From: Elusimicrobia bacterium GWA2_51_34
GTDB taxonomy: Bacteria > Elusimicrobiota > Elusimicrobia > Elusimicrobiales > UBA9959
NCBI GenBank assembly: GCA_001799565.1
Contig: MGTS01000004.1
Span: 1-39,626 of the forward strand
Direction: 5' to 3'
Length of the DNA stretch: 39,626 nt
The notes below the pieces were generated by a model. That model saw nothing but the letters and a program-made list of their open reading frames with translations. It made no database searches and was not told where the DNA came from. Shown here piece after piece: positions 1-7,750 of the stretch. Every line of letters begins with the position of its first letter. Position 1 is the first letter of the stretch. Made by a program: the position numbers and the translations under genes.

Positions 1-2
1 GC

Positions 3-134
3 TTTCTTGTTTTCCATGATGAGCTTAACCGGACATTATTCCAGATGATAATTTTCGCGGACTTAAAAGATTTTGACAGCGGAAAACTGACCAAGATACT
101 TACAGACATCAAGAAGACGGAACCGGCCGGATAA
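3..134 (+). CDS. 3' end of an unknown gene (partial)
   Basis: An open frame runs in from the window edge and encodes about 43 residues ending at TAA 132-134. The readable tail includes LNRTLFQMIIFADLKDFD and ends IKKTEPAG. I do not recognise a family. It is convergent with the phosphodiesterase gene, and the two stop codons are only about 4 bases apart, which supports it being a real gene end. The 5' part lies outside the window, so nothing can be said about its start or domain content. Confidence 0.45.
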   Translation, partial: FLVFHDELNRTLFQMIIFADLKDFDSGKLTKILTDIKKTEPAG

Positions 135-138
135 CCAG

Positions 139-2139
139 TTATTTCAAGGCCTTCCCGGCGAAAGCGGCGTCCAGTTGTTTCCCCTGAACAAAACCAGGCA
201 GCGCAATCCCCATCAATTTCATTATCGTAGGGTACTGGTCTATCAGGTTTAAAGGTTTCTCTCCCAGATAATTATTTTTTTTCACTCCCGGGCCGGTTAT
301 CATGAAAGGACACCACATAGCTGGGTAGTCGTCGCCAATAATGCCCTGTTTATAACCTGTTACCAGAGGTATGGAAAATATTTTCCCGTCCTCCGACATT
401 TCCTCGTTCCAGCCATAGCCGGGCCGATTCGCGATAACAAGGTCCCCCACCCGCTCATGAGGCAGATGGAACTGGTTCTCCGCCGATTCCCAGCCGGAAA
501 TTTTCATCAGAGGCTTTGTGCCATCGGCATCTTTAAGGTCTTTGAGCGCCCTGACAACCTCTTTCCTTAATTTCTCATACGCCTTTCCGCCGGCCCTGTA
601 CCAGTTCCCGTCTTCCTTCTGCAGGCCTTCAGGATTTACATATACGCTGTCGGCGTTCAGATATATGACCCTTGAACTTCGCCAGTCTATGACGGGTTCT
701 CCGGATACCGGGTCGATAAAAAATTTAAGCCATCCTTTTTGGGCGAATAGATTGTTCAGATTCACCCATTTATTCAATGGGGCAGCTCCATGGTCCGAAC
801 TTAATACCACAATAGTATCCTTATCGGCCTTGGCAAGATATGTTCCGATTATACCGTCCAATTGCTTGTACATCGCTTTCACTTCCCGCCACAGCTGACT
901 GCGCTCGCTTTCGGACACAGTTTTATACCGGTCCGAGTCAGGGTCCAGATATCCCATCCACCATCTGCTTGTCAGCATCTGGTTCGGAGAATATATGTCA
1001 TGAATGACCGCATCCGGGGCATATTTATCAACGATGTATGAGGCCGCCTTCCGGTGCCAATCAAACGACATTTCCGATTCCCTGATAAAAGCGCTCTTAT
1101 CTTCATTATAAAACACGAGTTGTGCCGGGAAATTATCCACAAAATCCACCATGGGGCCGATATTTTCCGTCAGGTCTTCAGCCAGATATGCCGGCTGAGA
1201 AACCGTCTCATTCAAATTGTTGTATAAAAACCTGACCCTGAAGAAACCGTCTTCGGTTAACAGGATCGGCATTATTCTGAACTGGGTATTTATTTTAAGG
1301 CCGCCCCATTGCAATGCTACCGGCAGCCAGCCGCTTGATTCCCCCTGTTTAAGGTCCGCAAGAACATTCCCTTTGTCGTCCTTGAAAGCCAGCCTGTTAT
1401 AATTTAGCCTGCCGTCATCAGTATCATCATATATACGGACCGTAACACTCGCGCCCCAGGCCGTAAAAACGGAGTTTTTCTCCGGCGAATGCGCTTTGGC
1501 CATTGAAGACGGCTTCTCCGCCGGGCTGGAACCCACGAAAAGGGTCAGCGGCGGCCCCTGATAAAATAACCTGGTGGCTCTGCCCATGCTATGGCGCATT
1601 CTTCCATCGGCGGCATCCTGAAAATTTACGGCGTTGAAATTCGCGCCCCACCCCCCCCACCTCCCGACTATCGTGTATCCTGTCTTCAGTTCCGGAGGAG
1701 TAGAGCCGGGGATGGAGATCAGCACGACTTTTTTGTTTTGCCGTTCCAACGTCACCCACACGGGATCAACCTTTTTTGCAGTGGAGCTGAAACCGCTGAG
1801 GGACGGTTTTGCCAGCGGATACCCTTCGGTATGCATCGGGCCGTCCGAAACCCCATTGATCTCCGGATAAGAGCCGGTGAACAATGCGGCAAAATTTACC
1901 GGCGTGTGCCCGGGATAGACAGGCTTGGCAAAGCCGTAGGTTCCGTTCTCCATCATTTTTTTTATATTGGGCAGCTCACCTTGTTCAGCCCATTTATAAA
2001 TATTGAACAAGTAAGGATCGGCCCGCATTCCATCCGGGACAAACCAATATAGTTTTTTCGCGATTCCAGTTTCAGCGCAAACCGGCAGCCGCAGACAGGC
2101 CATAAAAACCGGCAGAATTATAAGCAGTTTACTCGGCAT
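139..2139 (-). CDS. exported alkaline phosphatase-like / type I phosphodiesterase-nucleotide pyrophosphatase
   Basis: A 666-residue protein with an N-terminal signal peptide (hydrophobic residues 4-20, possible cleavage after the VCA near residue 22). It matches the alkaline-phosphatase superfamily of type I phosphodiesterases. PDGMRADP near residue 35 supplies the first metal ligand. GHTPVNFAALFTGSYPEI near residues 77-95 holds the catalytic Thr. SSDHGAAPL near residue 448 supplies the second metal-site Asp-His pair, and LPHERVGDL carries a further His. The expected reaction is hydrolysis of phosphomonoesters, phosphodiesters or nucleotide pyrophosphates in the periplasm; the substrate cannot be told. 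The insert between the Thr and the Asp-His motif is long, as in the larger members. It is convergent with the gene at the left edge and is followed by the exporter operon on the same strand. Confidence 0.8.
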   Translation of the reverse strand: MPSKLLIILPVFMACLRLPVCAETGIAKKLYWFVPDGMRADPYLFNIYKWAEQGELPNIKKMMENGTYGFAKPVYPGHTPVNFAALFTGSYPEINGVSDGPMHTEGYPLAKPSLSGFSSTAKKVDPVWVTLERQNKKVVLISIPGSTPPELKTGYTIVGRWGGWGANFNAVNFQDAADGRMRHSMGRATRLFYQGPPLTLFVGSSPAEKPSSMAKAHSPEKNSVFTAWGASVTVRIYDDTDDGRLNYNRLAFKDDKGNVLADLKQGESSGWLPVALQWGGLKINTQFRIMPILLTEDGFFRVRFLYNNLNETVSQPAYLAEDLTENIGPMVDFVDNFPAQLVFYNEDKSAFIRESEMSFDWHRKAASYIVDKYAPDAVIHDIYSPNQMLTSRWWMGYLDPDSDRYKTVSESERSQLWREVKAMYKQLDGIIGTYLAKADKDTIVVLSSDHGAAPLNKWVNLNNLFAQKGWLKFFIDPVSGEPVIDWRSSRVIYLNADSVYVNPEGLQKEDGNWYRAGGKAYEKLRKEVVRALKDLKDADGTKPLMKISGWESAENQFHLPHERVGDLVIANRPGYGWNEEMSEDGKIFSIPLVTGYKQGIIGDDYPAMWCPFMITGPGVKKNNYLGEKPLNLIDQYPTIMKLMGIALPGFVQGKQLDAAFAGKALK

Positions 2140-2302
2140 AGTCTATCGTTCCGCCCAGAAGTTCCCGGAAAATCGGCCCAAGCGGCCGCCCGGACCCGGA
2201 TTACCTGACATAATATATCAAAAATATGTGTGAACGCGGCAAAGACTCATGTGCCGGAAATTGCGCAGAAAATAAAAAAACGGCCGGCACCCTCCCCTTT
2301 TT

Positions 2303-2638
2303 TTACGACCTTATCATTATCAGCGCCATTTTGAATTTTTTTACGGCCTTCAGCGCGTGAGGCTTGTTGGCTGGCATTATTATAAATTCCCCCGCCTTTA
2401 CCGTATGGGACTTGCCGGAAATGATTATTTCGGCTTCCCCATCCAATATCTCCACCATGGCATCAAACGGCGCGGTATGCTCGCTCAGGCCCTGGCCCTT
2501 GTCAAATGAGAATATAGTGACCGTGCCGGTCTTCTTTTCTATTATAGTGCGGCTCACCACCGCGCCTTTGTCATACCCCACCAAATCCCGTGCCTTAAGC
2601 GCCTTTCCCCTTAAGTCTTCTTTCTTTTCTTTAATCAT
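2303..2638 (-). CDS. small single-domain cupin protein
   Basis: A 111-residue beta-barrel cupin. The chosen start is the ATG at 2636-2638, preceded by an AAAGGGG ribosome site. A longer reading to 2695 would begin inside the intergenic repeat and encode repeat-derived residues (VSGQWRVW), so it is rejected. Cupin motif 1 is degenerate (FDKGQGLSEHTAPFDAMVEILDGEAEI near residues 50-76, with one clear His). Motif 2 contains the typical PANKPHALKA with its His. The final residues are strongly hydrophobic strand. Such proteins bind a metal or a small ligand; no substrate can be assigned. It is the last gene downstream of the exporter operon, separated from the second permease by one copy of the repeat. 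Confidence 0.75.
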   Translation of the reverse strand: MIKEKKEDLRGKALKARDLVGYDKGAVVSRTIIEKKTGTVTIFSFDKGQGLSEHTAPFDAMVEILDGEAEIIISGKSHTVKAGEFIIMPANKPHALKAVKKFKMALIMIRS

Positions 2639-2670
2639 GGTAATACCCCTTTCATTAATATTTTTAATCC

Positions 2671-2705
2671 ATACTCGCCACTGACCACTAACCACTGGTC
2701 ACTAA
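2671..2705. repeat. intergenic CACTG-type word repeat, copy 1 (single arm)
   Basis: This stretch is made of degenerate 10-base units of the type CACTGACCAC / TAACCACTGG, and lies between the second permease and the cupin gene. It has one arm only. The same words recur at 3811-3904 and 6788-6880. It covers the permease stop, and in the antisense direction it gives false N-terminal extensions such as VSGQWRVW. Confidence 0.75.
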
Positions 2706-3802
2706 TTTAACGTCTGCCTGAACCTCTTATAAGCAAACCCGGCGGCGAACACAGCCATCAGGGCTAGCGCTCCCAGGTTGGTCCAAAAAACCTGAGTGTC
2801 CCCTCCTTTGAGCATGATATTGCGCAAAAGGCGGACAAAATACATCAGCGGATCAAGGTAAGCCACAGCTATTACCGCTTTCGGCATATTCTCCACCGGG
2901 TACATCACGCCGCTCATCAATATAGCCGGAAACAGGAACATGAACCCGCCCAGCATGGCTTGCTGCTGGTTTTTAGAAACCGTTGAAATGAAAGTACCGA
3001 TGCTGACGGTGTTAACCACGAATACGAGCGATGCGAGCGCCAGCTGCCACAACGGCCCTCGCACCGGCACCCCAAATATCAGGTAGCCTGCCGTCACCAC
3101 AAGCGCCGCGTCCACAAGGCCCAGCAATATGTACGGCACGGTTTTACCCAGCAGTACCTCGGTATTGGAAAGCGGGGCCGAAACTATAGTTTCAAAAGTG
3201 CCCATTTCCCTTTCGCGTGTCAGCGACATGGCCGTAAGTATTATTGTTATAAGGCAGACCAGCATACCCATCACTCCAGGCACGAGGAACATGGAAGATT
3301 CCATAGCCGGATTATAGAGCACCCGCACGTCAAACTTAAGCGCGGGTTCACCGCGCGCACCATATTCCCGGACAGCGGCGGCCGATATTATATTTTTCGC
3401 GTACGCCTCAACCGCCCTGGCCTTAGTGGCGTTGGAAGCGTCCACCAACAGCTGCATTTTACCGCCGCCGCGCTCGGCCGAGCGCCGAAGCCCCCCCGCC
3501 GGCGCTATAAGCACGGCATCGGCCCGGCCGGAGGCGATAAGTTCAAACGGGTCCGCCCCTGGAGTATAAACAACGCGTGCAAACCAGCCCGACGCGTAAA
3601 AGCCCTCCGTGACCCGCTCAAACATAGCGTCGCCTGCCTGTGAAAAAGCCGCGAGCTTAATATTTTTTATCTCGGTGGAAAGCGCCAGGCCGAAAATGGT
3701 CATTTGAATTATTGGCGCGCCGAACAACAGCGCTCGCATCCTGACATCGCGCAGCGTCTGAACCAGTTCTTTCCGTATAAAAGCTTGTAACGTCCTGTTC
3801 AT
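2702..3802 (-). CDS. ABC-2 type exporter permease (YbhR-like)
   Basis: A 366-residue inner-membrane permease. One N-terminal membrane segment (residues about 24-42) is followed by a large periplasmic region (about 45-165), then five membrane segments (about 172-192, 222-245, 254-275, 284-305, 340-360). The segment LTREREMGTFETIVSAPLSNTEVLLGKT, after the second membrane segment, is the conserved cytoplasmic coupling region of ABC-2/DrrB-type permeases. The late loop reads FPAILMSGVMYPVENMP, also typical. It pairs with the upstream permease and the two ATPases to form the exporter. The stop lies directly against the CACTG-type intergenic repeat at 2671-2705. Confidence 0.88.
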   Translation of the reverse strand: MNRTLQAFIRKELVQTLRDVRMRALLFGAPIIQMTIFGLALSTEIKNIKLAAFSQAGDAMFERVTEGFYASGWFARVVYTPGADPFELIASGRADAVLIAPAGGLRRSAERGGGKMQLLVDASNATKARAVEAYAKNIISAAAVREYGARGEPALKFDVRVLYNPAMESSMFLVPGVMGMLVCLITIILTAMSLTREREMGTFETIVSAPLSNTEVLLGKTVPYILLGLVDAALVVTAGYLIFGVPVRGPLWQLALASLVFVVNTVSIGTFISTVSKNQQQAMLGGFMFLFPAILMSGVMYPVENMPKAVIAVAYLDPLMYFVRLLRNIMLKGGDTQVFWTNLGALALMAVFAAGFAYKRFRQTLN

Positions 3803-3810
3803 AAATTAAC

Positions 3811-3904
3811 AGTGTATCGTGAATAGTGGCGAGTGTATAGTCACAAAAAAACTTTATCTACTATTCACCTGCCGCTGCCCACTGTCCACTAACCACTGAT
3901 CACT
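3811..3904. repeat. intergenic CACTG-type hairpin repeat, copy 2
   Basis: Two arms of 10-base words lie between the two permease genes. The left arm (3811-3840) includes GTGAATAGTGGCGAGTG. The right arm (3860-3904) includes ACTATTCAC and CACTGTCCACTAACCACTG. They are partly inverted copies (GTGAATAGT pairs with ACTATTCAC) around an A/T-rich centre, so the transcript could fold here. Confidence 0.75.
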
Positions 3905-3908
3905 TTCT

Positions 3909-5033
3909 TCACGGTTCCAGATCCGTCTTAAATTTTACCAGCGCAAGCGCGAGCATCCCAGCGCTCAAAAGCCCAAGCGCCAGGAACGGCACGGCCAGTT
4001 CACCCAGGTCCGCCCCCTTCAGCGTTATGCCGCGCGCCGCCGCCATGAACCACCTCGGCGGCAGCAGCATAGTCAGATACTGAAAGAATTTAGGCATGCT
4101 CTCCACCGGGAAAATAAAGCCGGACAACAGCATGGAAGGCAGCAGGCCGGTTATCATGCCCAACTGCATGGCCACCTGCTGCTGGCGGGTTATAACGGAG
4201 ATCACCAGCCCCTGCGAGAGCGCGGCGGTTATGAAAAGCAGGCAGGCCGCCAGGTAAAGCATATGGCTGCCCGCGAAAGGCACGCCAAAAACCAGACGCG
4301 ACACCAGGTAGACGAAAAACACTCCGGCAAGAACCAGTATCCCGTACGGCGCAAGCTTCCCCGCCATTATCTCCAGCGGGCGTACCGGGGTTGAAAGCAG
4401 AAGCTCCATTGAGCCGTTCTCCCATTCACGGGCCACGGTCAGCGCAGTTAGCAGTATGGCAAGCAGGCCTATTATTATCGCGGCAAGTCCCGGTACGGTA
4501 AACCAGCGGCTGTTCAGTTCGGAATTGTAGAGGAAGCGGGTTTCAGCCGAGAAAGGCTCCGGAGCTGCCTGAACCGCCAGCTTTGCCATCGCCGCGCGCT
4601 GTATGCCGGGCAAATAACCCATTACCGCCGCCGCTTTGGAGTTATCACTACCGTCCAGCACGAACTGAACCTCCGCCTTTCCGCCGCCTTTTAATTTTTT
4701 TGAAAAGTCCGGCTCTATAAAAAGCGCAGCGGAAGCCCGGCCTGAATCCAGCATTTCTACAGGTCCGGAAACAGCGGCCTGGGGAACCAGGCTGAAATAC
4801 CCTGAAGTTGAAAATATCTCTTTAAGACGGCGCGCCGCCGGACCAAGGTCGCGATCGGAAACCGCAATTTTTATGTCTTTAACCTCGAAATCAATAGCAT
4901 AGCCGAAAAATGTCACCAGCATCACCGGAAGACCTAGCGCCAGCGCCAAAGTAAAAGGATCGCGCAGGATATGCATAACTTCCTTGCGCGCTATTGAATA
5001 TGCACGGTGAATATTAAAAGAAGATACTTCCAT
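3909..5033 (-). CDS. ABC-2 type exporter permease (YbhS-like)
   Basis: A 374-residue permease with the same plan as its downstream neighbour: N-terminal membrane segment, periplasmic domain (about residues 50-180), then five membrane segments. The coupling motif AREWENGSMELLLSTPVRPLEI near residue 200 and the late LLSGFIFPVESMPKFFQY motif are diagnostic. The two permeases share only modest identity, as YbhS and YbhR do. That implies a heteromeric membrane part served by the two ATPases encoded just upstream. Hairpin repeats of two different families fill the junctions on either side (3811-3904 and 5041-5130). Confidence 0.88.
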   Translation of the reverse strand: MEVSSFNIHRAYSIARKEVMHILRDPFTLALALGLPVMLVTFFGYAIDFEVKDIKIAVSDRDLGPAARRLKEIFSTSGYFSLVPQAAVSGPVEMLDSGRASAALFIEPDFSKKLKGGGKAEVQFVLDGSDNSKAAAVMGYLPGIQRAAMAKLAVQAAPEPFSAETRFLYNSELNSRWFTVPGLAAIIIGLLAILLTALTVAREWENGSMELLLSTPVRPLEIMAGKLAPYGILVLAGVFFVYLVSRLVFGVPFAGSHMLYLAACLLFITAALSQGLVISVITRQQQVAMQLGMITGLLPSMLLSGFIFPVESMPKFFQYLTMLLPPRWFMAAARGITLKGADLGELAVPFLALGLLSAGMLALALVKFKTDLEP

Positions 5034-5040
5034 ATTGTTT

Positions 5041-5130
5041 GTTTACCAGCGGGTTCGCTGGTATGCGGGTAGGCTTCTTTATGAGTTCCTTAAATAGCCT
5101 ACCAGCATACTAGCCTATAGCCTACTAGCT
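5041..5130. repeat. intergenic hairpin repeat, AGGCTA/CCAGC family
   Basis: This lies between the first permease and the second ATPase. The left arm contains TGGTATGCGGGTAGGCT, and the right arm contains its near-perfect inverse AGCCTACCAGCATACTA; further AGCCTA words follow. The centre holds GAGTTCCTTAA, which reappears in inverse in the centre of the 7641-7750 repeat. The words differ from the CACTG family, but the two-arm design is the same. Confidence 0.75.
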
Positions 5131-5131
5131 T

Positions 5132-6058
5132 TTATCTTTCCGTTCCTTCCACCAATCTTATGAACACGTCCTCCAGCGACGGCTTTATCAGCGCGGCGCA
5201 AACGCCCTGAGGCAGCCCGGACAATGCCGCGTCCATTGCGGCCCTGTCCTCGAAAGCCGCGTGCCAACGCATGCCGTGCGGCGAAAGCTCCAGCAGCCCG
5301 GAGGCTTTTTCCAGCCCGGAAATAAAACCTGCCGCTTCGGCCCCCTTAAAATCCAGTTCCGCCATGGGCCCGGGGAAAGCGGACTTTTTTAATTCTTCAG
5401 GGGAACCCAGCGCTATAAGGCGGCCGGTACGCATCAGGGCTATGCGGCCGCATTGCTCTGCCTCGTCCATGTAATGGGTGGTTACTATAACCGTTTTACC
5501 AAGAGCCGTTATTTTGCGTATCAGCGACCAGAAACGCGCGCGGGAGGCCGGCGCCACTCCGGACGTAGGCTCGTCAAGAAAAATTATTTCCGGGTCGTGC
5601 AGCATGGCCGCGGCCAGCGCCAGTTCCTGCTTTACGCCGCCCGGCAGAGAAACCACCATGGTGGAGAGCGGGCGGCTGAAGCCTATAAGGCTAAAAAGCT
5701 CCTTTCTGCGTTCCTCCGCGTATGCGGGCTCAAGCTTTCGCAGACCGGAGGCAAATTCCAGGTTCTCACCCACCGTAAGGTCATTATATAGCGTGAACTT
5801 CTGGGACATATATCCCACTATCTTTTTGATGCCCAAACCACCGTCTTCAAATCCCAGGCCGCCCACCTGTGCTGAACCGGATGTAGGCACCAGCAAGCCG
5901 CATAGCATACGGATGGTGGTGGTTTTTCCCGCGCCGTTGGCTCCCAGAAACCCGAATATCTCTCCCCTGTTTACGGAGAAGGATACATTGTCCACGGCGG
6001 TAAAATCGCCAAATTTTATAGAAAGGCCTTTTACCTCCAAAACCGGAGAAGCGCTCAT
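5132..6058 (-). CDS. ABC exporter ATPase, C-terminal-half YbhF-like
   Basis: A 308-residue ATP-binding subunit. Walker A is GANGAGKTT near residue 38. The signature region reads VVSLPGGVKQELALAAAML, so LSGGQ is replaced by LPGGV. Walker B is IIFLDEPTSGV, and the switch His is in VTTHYMDEAEQ. The tail of about 80 residues after the core is the DrrA-type extension. Its ATG overlaps the stop of the upstream ATPase (ATGA at 6055-6058), so the two are translationally coupled. In E. coli YbhF both ATPase domains sit in one chain; here they are two genes. The substituted signature motif suggests that one of the two ATP sites is degenerate. Confidence 0.88.
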   Translation of the reverse strand: MSASPVLEVKGLSIKFGDFTAVDNVSFSVNRGEIFGFLGANGAGKTTTIRMLCGLLVPTSGSAQVGGLGFEDGGLGIKKIVGYMSQKFTLYNDLTVGENLEFASGLRKLEPAYAEERRKELFSLIGFSRPLSTMVVSLPGGVKQELALAAAMLHDPEIIFLDEPTSGVAPASRARFWSLIRKITALGKTVIVTTHYMDEAEQCGRIALMRTGRLIALGSPEELKKSAFPGPMAELDFKGAEAAGFISGLEKASGLLELSPHGMRWHAAFEDRAAMDAALSGLPQGVCAALIKPSLEDVFIRLVEGTER

Positions 6059-6783
6059 ATCCGCGCCCCCTTCTTTATAAATATCTCCTCAAAATTTACG
6101 GCGCCGGTTTCTTTAAGCACCGCCCGCGGCTCACCAGAAGCAAGCAGCCGGCCCGAATCCAGCAAGTGCACCCTGGCGCAGCGCTCGGCCTCGTCCATAT
6201 AGGCGGTGGAAACTATAATGAGTATTTTATCCGCAACCAGGGCGTAGAGCAGTTCCCAAAATTCCCGGCGGCTTATGGGATCCACTCCGTTGGTCGGCTC
6301 ATCCAGCAGCAGCACGGATGGGGACTGAAGCAGCGCGCACATCAGGCCCAGTTTCTTGTACATACCTCCGGAAAGTTGGCCCGCGCGGCGCCTGCGGAAT
6401 TTTTCCAACCGGGTTATTTCAAGCAGTTCGGCCGAACGGCGGGCGTAAACCGCCGCGTCCAGCCTGTACAGCTCCCGAAAAAAATCCAGGTGTTCGTCTA
6501 TTGAAAGGTCCGGGTAAAGGCTTGCCTGCTGAGGCATATAGGCAAGGCTCGGACGCAGTTCACTGAAGGCGGCAGGTTTGCCGTCGCGGCAATAATTAAT
6601 GCCGCCCGCCGAAGGTTTAAGCAACCCGGCCAGCAGACGCATGATGGTGGTTTTACCGGCCCCGTCGGAGCCTATAAGACCGTGCAGCAACCCGGCCGAA
6701 AAATCGAAAGAAACCCCGTCCAGCGCGGTTGTTTTATCAAAAGATTTCCTTAAATTGTCGGTTTTGATGGAAAATGAATCCAT
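6055..6783 (-). CDS. ABC exporter ATPase, N-terminal-half YbhF-like
   Basis: A 242-residue ATPase read from the ATG at 6781-6783. A longer frame to 6870 would start within the intergenic repeat and encode repeat residues (NSGQWLVT), so it is rejected. It shows Walker A GSDGAGKTT, signature LSGGMYKKLGLM, Walker B LLLDEPTNGVD, and a switch position where the usual His is Ala (IVSTAYMDEAERC). It is short, lacking a C-terminal extension. It overlaps the second ATPase by ATGA. With the paired subunit it would power export through the two permeases, fed by the HlyD adaptor and TolC-like channel encoded upstream. Confidence 0.88.
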   Translation of the reverse strand: MDSFSIKTDNLRKSFDKTTALDGVSFDFSAGLLHGLIGSDGAGKTTIMRLLAGLLKPSAGGINYCRDGKPAAFSELRPSLAYMPQQASLYPDLSIDEHLDFFRELYRLDAAVYARRSAELLEITRLEKFRRRRAGQLSGGMYKKLGLMCALLQSPSVLLLDEPTNGVDPISRREFWELLYALVADKILIIVSTAYMDEAERCARVHLLDSGRLLASGEPRAVLKETGAVNFEEIFIKKGARI

Positions 6784-6787
6784 AAAT

Positions 6788-6880
6788 ATAGTGGCCAGTG
6801 GATAGTGTTCAGTGACCAGTGAAAAATAAAAGAGATTTTCTTCAGTTACTAACCACTGCCCACTATTCACTGTCCACTTT
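6788..6880. repeat. intergenic CACTG-type hairpin repeat, copy 3
   Basis: This lies between the HlyD adaptor and the first ATPase. The left arm begins GTGGCCAGTGGATAGTG and the right arm ends CACTATTCACTGTCCAC. The arms form a long imperfect inverted repeat with an A/T-rich centre (GAAAAATAAAAGAGATTTTC). The right end encodes the last residues and TGA stop of the adaptor gene. Confidence 0.8.
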
Positions 6881-7607
6881 CATACTCCGGCAACTTCACT
6901 TCTATCGTCATTCCGGGCTTCAGAATTCCGTCTTCATTCGGGAAAGTAACTTTAACGCCGAAAACAAGGCGGGTGCGCTCCCTGGCGGTCTGAACGTTCT
7001 TCGGGGTAAATTCCGCCTCTTCGTTGATAACGCTGATGCGGCCCGCAAATTCCCTGTCCGGCAATTCGCTTAAAATCCCTTTCAATTCCATGCCGGGCTT
7101 AATTTTCACTATAAGGTCATGCGGCACATATATATAGGCCCACACTGAACTCAAATCGGCGACCGTGGCTATTTTCACTCCCGGGGCCACCAGTTCTCCA
7201 TTCTCCCTGAAGGTATAAAGAACGCGGCCGGCCACCGGCGACTTTATTGTGCACCAGCCGGCCTTAAGGGCGGAATCGTCGCGTTTGTATTTAAGACGGT
7301 CGCTGTTTTCTTTTGACATTGAGCCCGCAGCGTAAAGCTCAACGGCCCGTTCATAATCTTTGGCGGCTATATCGGCGGCCAACCGTAAGTCTTCGCATTC
7401 AAGCGCGGCTACAAGGGCGTCTTTTTTTACCTGCTCCCCCTCTTCAACGGCATACCTTGAAATCACTCCGGAAATGCGCGATGACAGGTCAACCTCTGTA
7501 GCTTCAAGCGTACCGCTGTAGCGGAAATCTCCGGCCGAACGGGTTTTAAGATAAACAGCCGTCAGCACAGCGGCAATTATTATCAGCAGAATCATCTTTT
7601 TTTTCAT
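6867..7607 (-). CDS. HlyD/YbhG-family periplasmic adaptor
   Basis: A 246-residue membrane-fusion protein with one N-terminal anchor (residues 5-22). A first half-lipoyl part follows (SSRISGVISRYAVEEGEQV), then a short alpha-hairpin (about 70-105), the second lipoyl half (IKSPVAGRVLYTFRENGELV) and a beta-barrel domain. NEEAEFTPKNVQTARERTRLVF, which carries the EFTPKNVQT motif, is characteristic of YbhG-type adaptors. The hairpin is much shorter than in E. coli YbhG. The last residues (ESGQ, then TGA) are encoded by the start of the CACTG-type repeat at 6788-6880, so the stop codon comes from the repeat. It links the inner-membrane exporter to the TolC-like channel encoded just upstream. Confidence 0.88.
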   Translation of the reverse strand: MKKKMILLIIIAAVLTAVYLKTRSAGDFRYSGTLEATEVDLSSRISGVISRYAVEEGEQVKKDALVAALECEDLRLAADIAAKDYERAVELYAAGSMSKENSDRLKYKRDDSALKAGWCTIKSPVAGRVLYTFRENGELVAPGVKIATVADLSSVWAYIYVPHDLIVKIKPGMELKGILSELPDREFAGRISVINEEAEFTPKNVQTARERTRLVFGVKVTFPNEDGILKPGMTIEVKLPEYESGQ

Positions 7608-7640
7608 AGTTTTATTCCTTTATTGATTGTTATAAGTTGT

Positions 7641-7750
7641 CTGCCATACGCTTTAAGCCATAGGCCATAGGCTTATAAGGAACTCCTTAAAAAAGCTTAT
7701 AGCTAGAGGATATGGCTTATGGCGGGCGCGGCGCCCTTATGGCCTATAGC
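7641..7750. repeat. intergenic hairpin repeat, GGCCATAGGC family
   Basis: This lies between tolC and the adaptor gene. The left arm is GCCATAGGCCATAGGCTTAT. The right arm is a set of inverse words (GCTTATAGCTAGAGG, ATGGCTTATGGC, TTATGGCCTATAGCC). The centre is AAGGAACTCCTT. The right end overlaps the tolC stop codon and supplies its last four residues. Confidence 0.75.
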